Source: G020354785 sp965602045 (GTDB lineage Bacteria; Bacteroidota; Bacteroidia; Bacteroidales; UBA10428). Taken from it: DNA of 31,715 nucleotides. This document shows positions 16,637 to 25,712 of this stretch, in pieces (the stretch's first letter is position 1; each line of letters opens with the position of its first letter). The stretch is from the NCBI GenBank assembly GCA_965602045.1, contig CBFCXR010000009.1, positions 1 to 31,715 of the forward strand, in the 5' to 3' direction. The translations under genes were made by a program, and so were the position numbers. The notes under the pieces are model-generated. The model worked only from the letters and a program-made list of their open reading frames with translations. It ran no database searches and was not told where the DNA came from.

Positions 16637-17947
16637 TTAATTTAATACCTGATTAATAGCTTTTGCTTTCAACAGACATTCATTGTATTCATTTTCAGGT
16701 ATTGATTTTGCTGTTATTGCGCTACCCACCATATATGACAAATATTGTTTTGTGCTGTTATACAATATACTTCTTATTACTACATTAAAATCAAAATCGT
16801 TTTCAGGTGTAAAATATCCTACAGCTCCTGAATACATACCTCTTTTTGTATTTTCATATTTTTCAATTAACTCCATGGCTTTAACCTTTGGTGCACCGGT
16901 CATAGAGCCCATAGGAAATGCATTTTTAATAGTGTCAATCATGTCATCTTCTGATTCCAGCTCAGCACTGATTGTTGAAACCATCTGATGAACCTGTTCA
17001 AATGTATAAATCCCGCAAAGCTCCTCAACTTTAACGCTTTCTTTTGCTGCTGATTTTGAAAGATCATTTCTTACCAGATCAACAATCATTACATTTTCTG
17101 CAATTTCCTTAGGATCAAGTTTCAGCTTATTTTTAAGATGTTGATCTGATCTTTCACTTTTACCCCTGTTTATGGTACCTTTCATTGGTTGAGAAATGAT
17201 TTTCGATCCCATTTTCTTAAGAAATCTTTCAGGGCTTGCTGAAATTAAATACTTGTCGAAAAGCCTGAAAAAACATGAAAAGGGTGTTGGAGAGACATTC
17301 TTAAGCTTTGTATAGATATCTAATGGATTTATATTCTGATTCTCACAGTAATATTCCTGACAATAGTTGATTTCATAAATATCCCCTCTAAAAATATGCT
17401 TTTTTATTTTATTAACAGTGTCAGTATATTCATGAGGTGGTATTCTTCGTTTAATATATAAATCACTAATTTTTTTATGCTCTATTATTTCAATATTTTC
17501 AATTGAATTAATAATTAAATTAATTTTATCTTTTGAATAATACTTCTCGAGGTATTGAATTTCCAGATTATTTTCTTTAATAACAAAAACTAACTTAGGT
17601 TGATAAAATTTCAAATCAGGAAATCCAATTCCATCAAAATTTCCTGAAGTTAAATTCTCTATTTCATTCTTCAAATCATAACTAAAATAGCCAAATAACC
17701 AATCGTTCTTACAATGTACAAATTCCTTTAATGAAGCAAAGGCATCATTTTCACCGGGCTCCAGTATATCATTAAAGTCTATTCCTGCAACTGTATCATA
17801 TGTATGATAAAATAATCCCGCTTTGCTTTGACCATAATAATTATTACTGTCAAGATAACAAAATACAGGATATTGATTCATCCATACTATAAGTTTCTGT
17901 CTGAAACTATCCGGATCAAACAACTTATATTTTACTTTAGCTCGCAT
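16637..17947 (-). CDS. pabB: aminodeoxychorismate synthase component I
   Basis: PabB converts chorismate and ammonia (from PabA) to 4-amino-4-deoxychorismate for folate synthesis. In the 436-residue protein the chorismate-binding domain covers about residues 165-435. PMKGT (254-258) carries Lys256, the residue that separates PabB-type enzymes from anthranilate synthase TrpE (Ala in PIAGT). 'ENVMIVDLVRNDLS' and GSMTGAPK (347-354) are intact. No glutaminase domain is fused, so a separate PabA is needed. It starts 45 bases after the beta-barrel gene and is followed by tilS 13 bases on. Confidence 0.93.
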   Translation of the reverse strand: MRAKVKYKLFDPDSFRQKLIVWMNQYPVFCYLDSNNYYGQSKAGLFYHTYDTVAGIDFNDILEPGENDAFASLKEFVHCKNDWLFGYFSYDLKNEIENLTSGNFDGIGFPDLKFYQPKLVFVIKENNLEIQYLEKYYSKDKINLIINSIENIEIIEHKKISDLYIKRRIPPHEYTDTVNKIKKHIFRGDIYEINYCQEYYCENQNINPLDIYTKLKNVSPTPFSCFFRLFDKYLISASPERFLKKMGSKIISQPMKGTINRGKSERSDQHLKNKLKLDPKEIAENVMIVDLVRNDLSKSAAKESVKVEELCGIYTFEQVHQMVSTISAELESEDDMIDTIKNAFPMGSMTGAPKVKAMELIEKYENTKRGMYSGAVGYFTPENDFDFNVVIRSILYNSTKQYLSYMVGSAITAKSIPENEYNECLLKAKAINQVLN

Positions 17948-17992
17948 ACTGCAAAAATAAAAAAAGCATAATATATAACTCCAATCAGTTTA

Positions 17993-19843
17993 CTAAAAAT
18001 CGATGATTTCAGGGGAAGAAATAAAGAAATAATCAGGTTTTAGCCTTTTTTCACCGGAAATGCTGAAATTCTCCTTATCTGCATTTATAGGTGCAGTAGG
18101 ATAAAAAGCTAATTTTATCTGGAAAGTATTAAAAACCAGTCTTTCATTACGTAACCGCATACCCACACCAAGACCTGAATACAGCTTATTTGAAAAGATA
18201 AGATCATCACTTTCACCAATAAGTCCAATGTCCATAAAGCCAAACATTACAAATCTGAATCCAAAAAGATAATACGGAGTAAAGGCATTTGCTTCAAGAT
18301 TAGCTGTAAGTTTTTGTGTTCCTTTAAGCTGATTACTTCTTTTCAGGCCATGTATACCCTGATTATTTTCAATACTTACAAATTCATCTTCAAACCTGTT
18401 AATTCCAATTTTATAATTAGCATTTAAGAATATGCGATACCTATATCTTCCCTTATTTAAAAGATGTGTAAAATACTTTGAAGTAAGGCTAATTACATTT
18501 TGCTTAAAAGCATTCTTATGATAGAATCCCCCCAGGTCAAAACGATTATACAGATACCCGAATTTCCACAAATAAGTACCATGTGATAAACTAGTACCCA
18601 GGTACGGCCTTTTTAAGTACTCACTAAATTCAAAGCCTGCAATAAATTCTAAAAGAATGCCGAATGGAATATCTTCTGTTTGACTAAATCCATAAATCAG
18701 ATGACTTTTAAAATAGCCCTGTTTTGATATTGCAGCACTTCCAAGTATCATATATCTGTCATGAAACTCATAAAGTATGTCAGAAGATGTAGTCGGCCTG
18801 TCAGAATATGTTTTCCTCATGAATCTGCCTGAAAACATTAAATTTGTCCTGCTATTAGTCAAAAAATTCTTACTGCTTGTTATATTGAAAGATCGTCCTA
18901 CCCAGAAATCATAATTATTGAAATTAACAGGTTGATCTTCCAGGATAGTATCCAGAAGCTCAATGCTTCTTCTTGTATCATTATATTCAATAATTGCCCC
19001 ACCGGCATATTTTATGTTAGGTGTAAAAAACCTTCTCTGGAATTCTATTTTGTAATATTCGGTTTCGTATTTTTTTAAATATCTAAAATTGCTTGATATA
19101 AAGCTTCCTGAAATATTATTTATTTTATAAATGCCCTCATAACCCAATAATGTTGGTTTTTTTGTATTCCAAAAAACATTGTACTGATTCTCATGTCCCC
19201 ACCCAAAGATATTTTTATTCCATACGCCAAACTCACCTGAACTTACACTGCTTATCTCCATTCCAAATCCAACCGCCCACTTTTCTTTGACTACCACAAA
19301 GATATCAACAGTATCAGCATTTGGTATGTTAGGTACAATAAGAAATCTAACATCCTCAATAAACGGCAGTTCTCTAATAACTCTTTCATTATCTGAAAGT
19401 GTTACAGCGTTAAATAGATCACCATCGTTTATTAATAAGTAATTTCTCAGGATTTTTTCATTAGTCTTGAAATGAAATTTATTACCGGTTTTTTCGATCC
19501 ATGTAGAGGCTTTTTTTGATGTATCGGACACTGTTGGCCCAAAAACTTCCAGCTGCCTGAAGCTAATACTTTTTATGACACTATTATTATACCTGACAAA
19601 AGGAATTTCACTTGTATGGTTTTCCTGGTTGGCAGTTATTTCGTTTTCCGTAGAATTTACTATTAGATTTAATATTTCTTTCGTTAGTTTTTTATTTTCA
19701 GCCTTTACTTTTAAAGAATCATTTAAACTCCCGGACTTTCGCTTATTGGAAGATATATTTTGTTTTGCTGCAGAATACGGCAATTCTGAAATAATGCAAG
19801 TAAGAAATTCAGTATTCAGGGAAGAGTTCAATAAATATGACAT
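17993..19843 (-). CDS. POTRA/Omp85-like outer-membrane beta-barrel protein
   Basis: A 616-residue protein. After a low-complexity polar region, residues about 88-187 look like a POTRA domain ('KFHFKTNEKILRNYLLINDG', then 'VIRELPFIEDVRFLIV' and 'VDIFVVVKEKW'). The rest is a run of amphipathic strands with aromatic girdles, ending in Phe, as expected for a BamA/TamA-like barrel. It probably inserts in the outer membrane; its substrate is unknown. From ATG 19843 there is no signal peptide. The open frame continues upstream to 19948 and encodes a hydrophobic stretch (YLYILGINILV, then LSGQ) that looks like one, but without ATG, GTG or TTG. The true start is unresolved. Confidence 0.8.
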   Translation of the reverse strand: MSYLLNSSLNTEFLTCIISELPYSAAKQNISSNKRKSGSLNDSLKVKAENKKLTKEILNLIVNSTENEITANQENHTSEIPFVRYNNSVIKSISFRQLEVFGPTVSDTSKKASTWIEKTGNKFHFKTNEKILRNYLLINDGDLFNAVTLSDNERVIRELPFIEDVRFLIVPNIPNADTVDIFVVVKEKWAVGFGMEISSVSSGEFGVWNKNIFGWGHENQYNVFWNTKKPTLLGYEGIYKINNISGSFISSNFRYLKKYETEYYKIEFQRRFFTPNIKYAGGAIIEYNDTRRSIELLDTILEDQPVNFNNYDFWVGRSFNITSSKNFLTNSRTNLMFSGRFMRKTYSDRPTTSSDILYEFHDRYMILGSAAISKQGYFKSHLIYGFSQTEDIPFGILLEFIAGFEFSEYLKRPYLGTSLSHGTYLWKFGYLYNRFDLGGFYHKNAFKQNVISLTSKYFTHLLNKGRYRYRIFLNANYKIGINRFEDEFVSIENNQGIHGLKRSNQLKGTQKLTANLEANAFTPYYLFGFRFVMFGFMDIGLIGESDDLIFSNKLYSGLGVGMRLRNERLVFNTFQIKLAFYPTAPINADKENFSISGEKRLKPDYFFISSPEIIDF

Positions 19844-19965
19844 CTCTGTCTGGCCACTTAATCTAGTAACTAAAATATTGATGCCCAGAATGTATAAATA
19901 CTTATAATGAGTTCTTATATAGAAAATTATTTTAATCTTTTTACTTATTTACTATTCTTACTAAT

Positions 19966-21144
19966 CTATATTCTAACTCCAGCTAAAATAATATCTTTAA
20001 TTTCATTAGTTGCAGAAATTACTTTATCAATATATTCTATAAAAAACGATTCCTGAATTTTTATATTACTATTCTGTTGTTCATTTAAAAGCATTAAGAT
20101 ATCCTTATTACCTGACTTTTTACTGGCTTCTTCAATATACTTAAGTAAATTATTTGAAAAAATATAAAAGCCGTCATGCTTTGATAGCTTAATATCAATA
20201 CTATTGAAATCGTTTTGATTTTGAGTACTATTATTTAAATTTTCACCTTCAATTTTCTCAGCTTTTCCGTTTTTTAAAATAAAAAGAGGGATATTTAATC
20301 CTGAATACTGCAATTTATGATTCTCCCTGTCAAAAATGCATAAAGCAAGGTTCATACTATTAAATGCAATGGAACCATTCTCAGGATTCTCTTCATATTT
20401 CTGTAACGTAATTCTCAAATCATCTAATATATTGACTGTATTAAAGTTATCTTTTTTATTGATGATTTTATTAGTAACAGTAACACCTAAAATATTCATT
20501 AACACATCAGAGATACCTTGATTTGTTCTATTACAAAGAACTATAATAATTTTTCCCTTTTTTTCAGTAATCCAGAAAATATTACTGCTTATATTTTCCG
20601 GTGTTTTTATTATTATGAAATTATTAGGTAAAAGATTATTAACAAACTCATGTGATGGCAATAATGACTTTTGGATTAAACCTGCATAATGAAGATTTGC
20701 ATCCGTATGTGTTGCATTCTTTTCTTTAGTTTTGGGTTCATCTTTTTCATTCAGTATTCTTTTATACCTGTCAAGTTGAGTAATATTCTTCACTTTAGCC
20801 AGAACCTCAACTCTGTCAAATGGTTTTGAAATATAATCATCTGCCCCGGCATCAAGTCCTTTTATCATTGAATCCCTGTCATCCAGTGCAGTGATTAATA
20901 TTACAGGTACATTTTCCAATAATTCATGATCCCTGAGTTTCTTACATACTTCAAATCCATCTATACCAGGCATCATAACATCCATTAAAATAAGATCAGG
21001 TTTTACCAGCAGTGCCTTTTCAAATGCCTGTTTTCCATTTTCTGCATAATATAAATCAAAATTTTCGGGAAATAGAATTGCTTCAAGCAACTGCCTACCA
21101 ATTGGTTCATCATCAACAATTAATACTTTACTCAACTTTTCCAT
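19966..21144 (-). CDS. response regulator with degenerate PP2C/SpoIIE-like output domain
   Basis: A 392-residue two-domain protein. Residues 1-125 are a receiver domain with all key residues: Asp11/Asp12, phospho-acceptor Asp55 (LILMDVMMPG), Thr85 and Lys107 (SKPF). After a linker, 'HYAGLIQKSLLPS' (152-164) begins an RsbU/SpoIIE-type phosphatase fold. The metal-binding positions are changed: SGDFYW has become SSNIFW (Asn188), the DCTGHG position has become NRTNQG (Asn205), and the late 'SDG' position has become 'SNN'. The output domain is therefore probably catalytically dead and may act by binding. It is the first of five minus-strand genes and divergent from the ABC transporter. Confidence 0.88.
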   Translation of the reverse strand: MEKLSKVLIVDDEPIGRQLLEAILFPENFDLYYAENGKQAFEKALLVKPDLILMDVMMPGIDGFEVCKKLRDHELLENVPVILITALDDRDSMIKGLDAGADDYISKPFDRVEVLAKVKNITQLDRYKRILNEKDEPKTKEKNATHTDANLHYAGLIQKSLLPSHEFVNNLLPNNFIIIKTPENISSNIFWITEKKGKIIIVLCNRTNQGISDVLMNILGVTVTNKIINKKDNFNTVNILDDLRITLQKYEENPENGSIAFNSMNLALCIFDRENHKLQYSGLNIPLFILKNGKAEKIEGENLNNSTQNQNDFNSIDIKLSKHDGFYIFSNNLLKYIEEASKKSGNKDILMLLNEQQNSNIKIQESFFIEYIDKVISATNEIKDIILAGVRI

Positions 21145-21501
21145 CTGCCTTTTATATTATATATTCTTTACGGAATTATGCATTTCCTGAATAATTACAA
21201 TAGATATTTACAATACTCATAATTTACTAGTAAAAATATAATAATTTTTTTATTTATATACCAGATATATTGTATAAAAGAAAAAGTCAATATTACTCAT
21301 TGCTGGATTATTTAACTAAATATTAACAAAATTATGTAAAAGTATTAGCAGTACTTTCTGTTAAGAAATTGAAGAAAATAAACTTGTAATAAACTCAGAT
21401 AAATGATACATTTGATATATGTAGCATTGGTATGATAAACTGCTGCGATACTATAATTATATTGATTTAAACAGAATCTTGCTTATTAGAATGTAATCCG
21501 G
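21145..21501. other. divergent intergenic region between response regulator and ABC transporter
   Basis: These 357 bases are AT-rich and hold no convincing gene. They contain a 12-base perfect palindrome TTTACTAGTAAA (21223-21234) and a well-spaced Bacteroidota promoter for the ABC transporter (21384-21414). No clear promoter was found for the response regulator. Confidence 0.6.
21384..21414 (+). promoter_or_regulatory. Bacteroidota-type promoter for the ABC transporter gene
   Basis: TTG at 21384-21386, a 20-base spacer, then TACATTTG at 21407-21414. This fits the -33 (TTG) and -7 (TAnnTTTG) elements of the Bacteroidota primary sigma factor. The start of transcription would be near 21420, leaving a leader of about 80 bases before ATG 21502. 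It is the best-supported promoter in the window. Confidence 0.55.
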
Positions 21502-24500
21502 ATGACTGAAACTATTTTAAAATCTTTGTTGCGGTTATTTGCAATCTTTGCCCAATCAATGGATGATGAGAAATTTGAGTCAACCAAGGGTATTATTGAA
21601 TCCTATTTAAGGCAATTAGTTAATCCCGGTAAAATTAATCAATATCTGATGATGTATGAATTTTACTACAAAGGATTAAAAGAAAAAGTAAAATTAGTGG
21701 TAAATAAAAGGCATTCGTTATATTCTGTGAAATCCTTGATTATATGTGAACAGGTAAATAAAGTATTACAGCAAAAACAAAAAGCATTATTGCTATTGCA
21801 AATTCTGGATATTCAGAATTTAAAAGGAGAGATTAATGAAGCAGAAACAGATTTTTTAAAAACTTTGGCGATTACTCTTAGATTCAGTGAAGAAGAGTTT
21901 AACGATTGTAAAGCATTTATTTTTGATTCTATTAATAACATACCTGTTAAAGAAAATGTATTAATTATCGATAATAATAAAGAACCTGGATATAAAAATA
22001 TTAAGCATATACAGAAGAATTATATAAAGGGCAAATTGCTTTTCTTATTCATACCATCAACAAATATATATGCCTTCAGGCATGTTGAAAAAGATGATCA
22101 ATTATCTCTGAACGGAAGAAAAATAAAACTTGACAGAACTTATGTTTTAGAAAAAGGAAGTTCAATAAGAAGTCCAATATTAGGGCCTATTTATTATAGT
22201 GAGATCGCTAATCTGTTCCTTAAATCTAAAGTAGATTTTAAACTTAAATTCTCTGCTACCGATATTGAATTTCGTTTCCGAAATAGTACAAACGGAATAC
22301 ATCCATTTAGTATTTCATTGGAATCCGGGCAGCTAATTGGGATAATGGGTGGTAGTGGTGTTGGAAAATCCACATTGGTAAATGTATTAAATGGCAGTTT
22401 GAAACCAACGGGCGGACAAATTCTAATAAATGGCTATGATGTAAACACAGAAAAAGAAGAACTTAAAGGAATTATTGGCTATATTCCACAGGATGATTTA
22501 CTTATAGAAGAATTAACAGTATTTCAGAATCTATATTTTAATGCTAAATTATGCTTTAAAGATTTTTCGAATAATGAGATTATTGAACTCGTAAATAAGG
22601 TTCTTACAGGTCTCGATTTAAATGACGTTAGAGATTTGAAAGTTGGTAATCCACTTAAAAAATTTATTAGCGGAGGCCAAAGGAAAAGATTAAATATTGG
22701 CCTTGAGCTAGTTAGAGAACCCTACATATTATTTGTTGATGAACCAACTTCAGGCTTATCGTCAACTGATTCTGAAATGGTAATGGATCTTTTGCAGGCA
22801 CAAACTCAAAAAGGTAAGTTACTAATTATTAATATTCATCAACCCTCATCTAATATATTTAAATTATTTGACAAGCTTTTGGTAATGGATAAGGGTGGCA
22901 GGGTTGTCTATTACGGGGATCCTTTAGATGCCGTTGTATACTTTAAAACTTCCAATCAATTGCTTAATGCCGAGGAAAGTGAATGTTTGTCTTGTGGCAA
23001 CGTTAATCCCGAACAGGTTTTACAGATATTAGAGGCAAAGCAAGTTTATGATTCCGGGGAATTTGCGAAAGAAAGATTAGTAACAGCTGATGAATGGTAC
23101 GATTTATATAAAAAAAGTATTGAACCTAAATATAAAGATAGTTTAAAAGTCAAATTGGATATACCTAAGAACTTTTTTAGTATCCCCGGCAAACTTAAGC
23201 AATTCACAATCTTTACTTTAAGAAATCTGTATTCAAAGATTACTGACAAACAATATCTTGCAATAAATCTTTTAGAGGCGCCTTTATTAGCATTCATACT
23301 TGGCATTTTTACCAAATATAATATTGGCACTGCTGATAATCCCAATGCATATATATTTAGTGAAAATATTAATATGCCGGTATTCATATTCATGGGAGTT
23401 ATTGTAGCATTATTTCTCGGCCTTATGGTTAGTGCGGAGGAAATAATAAGAGATCAAAAAATCATCCAGAGAGAATCATTTTTAAATCTTAGTAAATTAA
23501 GCTATTTCAATTCAAAAGTAATTTTGCTCATAGTGCTTTCGGCAATACAGACTCTATTATTCGTTATTATTGGTAACTGGTTTATGGTTATTAAGGGTAT
23601 GTTTATTCCATTCTGGCTAATGCTATTCTCTGCTTCCTTATTTTCAAATATGCTAGGTTTAAATATTTCAAACAGCTTAAAATCAGTTGTGTCTATTTAT
23701 ATTTTAATTCCCTTATTGCTTGTTCCGCAAATTTTACTGGGCGGAGCCATGGTTGATTTCGACAAACTAAATAAGCGTATATCTTCACAATTTTTTGTGC
23801 CGTTTGTTGGAGATATTATGGCCTCACGGTGGGCTTATGAAGGACTGTCAGTTTATCAATTCAAAAATAATAAGTTTCAAAAGCAAATTTATGACTTAGA
23901 AATGAAAGAGAGCCATGCTTCATTTATGATGAATTATTTGGTTCCTGAATTGCAGTTAAAATTAAGTCACTGTGAGAAAAATTTTGTTGCCAACGAGAAT
24001 CAGAAAAAGCTTGAAAATAACCTTATCTTAATTGTTAACGAATTAAATAAAATAGTTGAATTTGATAATATACCCGTTTTTAAACAACTTAATAATTTAA
24101 ACATAAATTCATTTAATATCAAAACCGCCCAGGAAGCCCAGAATTATTTATCCAGATTAAAAAAATATTACACTGCTCAATTAGCTAAAGCAATTGATAA
24201 TAAAGATATTAAACTAAATGAACTACAGAAAGCATATGGGGGATTTACTAATTTGTTGAAACTAAAGAATGAACATTATAATGAAAGAGTAGCGGAATTA
24301 GTTTTAAATAGCAGAGATAATGTGAAAATCACTGAATACGGAAAAGATCTGATTCGAAAAGCCGAACCCATATATAAATTACCGGAATCAAAATTTGGAA
24401 GAGCTCATTTTTTCGCACCTGTGAAACGAATTGTAAATATTTATATTAGCACATATTGGTTTAATTTAGGTGTAATTATGCTAATGATTATTATTTTATA

Positions 24501-24597
24501 TATCTCCCTTATCTTTGAGTTGTTAAAAAAATTAATTAACTTTTCTGAAACAATTAATATTAGAAACTTAATAAAAAAAACTTCCCGAATTTATTAA
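21502..24597 (+). CDS. ABCG-type transporter with N-terminal TerB-like and FHA-like regions
   Basis: A 1031-residue single-chain transporter. Residues 1-150 are helical and resemble a TerB domain ('INEAETDFLKTLAITLRFSE'). Residues about 155-255 look FHA-like ('LSLNGRKIKLDRTYVLEKGS'). The ATPase follows: Walker A GGSGVGKST (283-291), Q-loop 'YIPQDD', signature ISGGQRKR (389-396), Walker B ILFVDEPTSGL (409-419) and the 'IHQPSS' switch. Membrane segments lie at about 590-760 and 978-1010, and a long polar, partly coiled-coil insert (about 795-975) separates the last one. The order ATPase then membrane domain is ABCG/white type. Substrate unknown, possibly lipid or polymer export. Confidence 0.88.
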   Translation: MTETILKSLLRLFAIFAQSMDDEKFESTKGIIESYLRQLVNPGKINQYLMMYEFYYKGLKEKVKLVVNKRHSLYSVKSLIICEQVNKVLQQKQKALLLLQILDIQNLKGEINEAETDFLKTLAITLRFSEEEFNDCKAFIFDSINNIPVKENVLIIDNNKEPGYKNIKHIQKNYIKGKLLFLFIPSTNIYAFRHVEKDDQLSLNGRKIKLDRTYVLEKGSSIRSPILGPIYYSEIANLFLKSKVDFKLKFSATDIEFRFRNSTNGIHPFSISLESGQLIGIMGGSGVGKSTLVNVLNGSLKPTGGQILINGYDVNTEKEELKGIIGYIPQDDLLIEELTVFQNLYFNAKLCFKDFSNNEIIELVNKVLTGLDLNDVRDLKVGNPLKKFISGGQRKRLNIGLELVREPYILFVDEPTSGLSSTDSEMVMDLLQAQTQKGKLLIINIHQPSSNIFKLFDKLLVMDKGGRVVYYGDPLDAVVYFKTSNQLLNAEESECLSCGNVNPEQVLQILEAKQVYDSGEFAKERLVTADEWYDLYKKSIEPKYKDSLKVKLDIPKNFFSIPGKLKQFTIFTLRNLYSKITDKQYLAINLLEAPLLAFILGIFTKYNIGTADNPNAYIFSENINMPVFIFMGVIVALFLGLMVSAEEIIRDQKIIQRESFLNLSKLSYFNSKVILLIVLSAIQTLLFVIIGNWFMVIKGMFIPFWLMLFSASLFSNMLGLNISNSLKSVVSIYILIPLLLVPQILLGGAMVDFDKLNKRISSQFFVPFVGDIMASRWAYEGLSVYQFKNNKFQKQIYDLEMKESHASFMMNYLVPELQLKLSHCEKNFVANENQKKLENNLILIVNELNKIVEFDNIPVFKQLNNLNINSFNIKTAQEAQNYLSRLKKYYTAQLAKAIDNKDIKLNELQKAYGGFTNLLKLKNEHYNERVAELVLNSRDNVKITEYGKDLIRKAEPIYKLPESKFGRAHFFAPVKRIVNIYISTYWFNLGVIMLMIIILYISLIFELLKKLINFSETINIRNLIKKTSRIY

Positions 24598-24792
24598 GTG
24601 TCTAATTATTTTATTAACTTATATATAGTGTGTATTTAATAGTTAATAAACATAAAATTTATATATTTAAATTATTTTATATATATAAATAAATTATGTT
24701 TCTTATTTTTAAAAAATATGTTGATGGATTAATATTTTGCAGTGAGCGTGTAATTTTTTTCAGTAAATTTTAAACATAATATTTTATATAAA

Positions 24793-25692
24793 ATGGTTCG
24801 ATTTAGGCTTTTATTTCTGTTGTTTATTTTATTAGCAACTCATAGTTGTAAACAAGACGGCTCATCATCAAATGATTCTGATTCATTTGACGAAGATACC
24901 AGCGGTTTTGCCCAACTGGAAACTGAATTAAAAGATGTATATTATCGTTTTCCATCTCCCGGTGAGATGTTCAGATTTATTGATAGTTCAGGTTTACAAT
25001 TTGATAACACATTATTATTACCGGTTAAAAATGCTGATAATTATCTTGATTCAAAGTCACAAGCAGTAAATCTTGGCATATACGTTGCCGATCTTGCATA
25101 TATAACCCTGTTTCAGAGATATAAAGAATCGATGGATTATTTGCATGTGATCTATATATTAAGTGAAAAAATCAGAATTTCTTCTGCATTTAATAAAAAT
25201 CTGGTCATCAGGATAGAAAGTAATATTCAAAACATAGATTCTTTAAAAGTAATTTCAGACAATGCATTAACAAGTCTTATAAATTATCTTGTTAGAAATA
25301 ATAAAGAAAATACTTTTGCAATAATATCGATGGGAGGTTTTGTAGAATCTTTATATTTATCTCTTAATTTGGTTAGTTCTTATAGTTCTGAAAATCCGAC
25401 AATACAGCGTATAATTGATCAAAAGATTGCGTTTGATAATTTAATTAGATATTCAAATGAATATTCGGATGATCCAAATGTTAGAAGTATATTGGAAATT
25501 GCAGAACCATTAACTGAATTCTTTAATAAAATTACTTTTATTGAGAAGAAGACGAAAGTATCGAAAGCTGAAGACGGAAGAATTATTATTGGAGGAGGAA
25601 AGCAACTTAAAATCAATGAAGAAGAATTTTATGAATTTAAAACAGTAGTAACAAAAACTCGCAAAAATTTCATTCAAATTTATCAAAACTGA
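24793..25692 (+). CDS. envelope lipoprotein, copy B of the duplicated cassette
   Basis: A 299-residue paralogue of the protein at 7466-8407. The signal peptide ends ATHSC, with Cys19 as likely lipid site, followed by a Ser/Asp/Glu-rich linker (SNDSDSFDEDT) that resembles a surface-export signal. The helical body shares FPSP, NLGIY.ADL, LF, GGF.ESLY, I.QKIAF and R.NFIQ with copy A. The region just upstream (24598-24792) is extremely AT-rich with no gene. It is followed closely by a paralogue of the same partner as copy A, which supports joint function. No known family recognised. Confidence 0.85.
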   Translation: MVRFRLLFLLFILLATHSCKQDGSSSNDSDSFDEDTSGFAQLETELKDVYYRFPSPGEMFRFIDSSGLQFDNTLLLPVKNADNYLDSKSQAVNLGIYVADLAYITLFQRYKESMDYLHVIYILSEKIRISSAFNKNLVIRIESNIQNIDSLKVISDNALTSLINYLVRNNKENTFAIISMGGFVESLYLSLNLVSSYSSENPTIQRIIDQKIAFDNLIRYSNEYSDDPNVRSILEIAEPLTEFFNKITFIEKKTKVSKAEDGRIIIGGGKQLKINEEEFYEFKTVVTKTRKNFIQIYQN

Positions 25693-25712
25693 TAATTTTG
25701 AATTTTCAAAAA

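Noticed and set aside
24598..24792. Extremely AT-rich stretch (TATATATA runs) as an origin or repeat
   Set aside because: It has no repeats or binding boxes beyond simple AT runs; more likely an ordinary intergenic region before cassette B.
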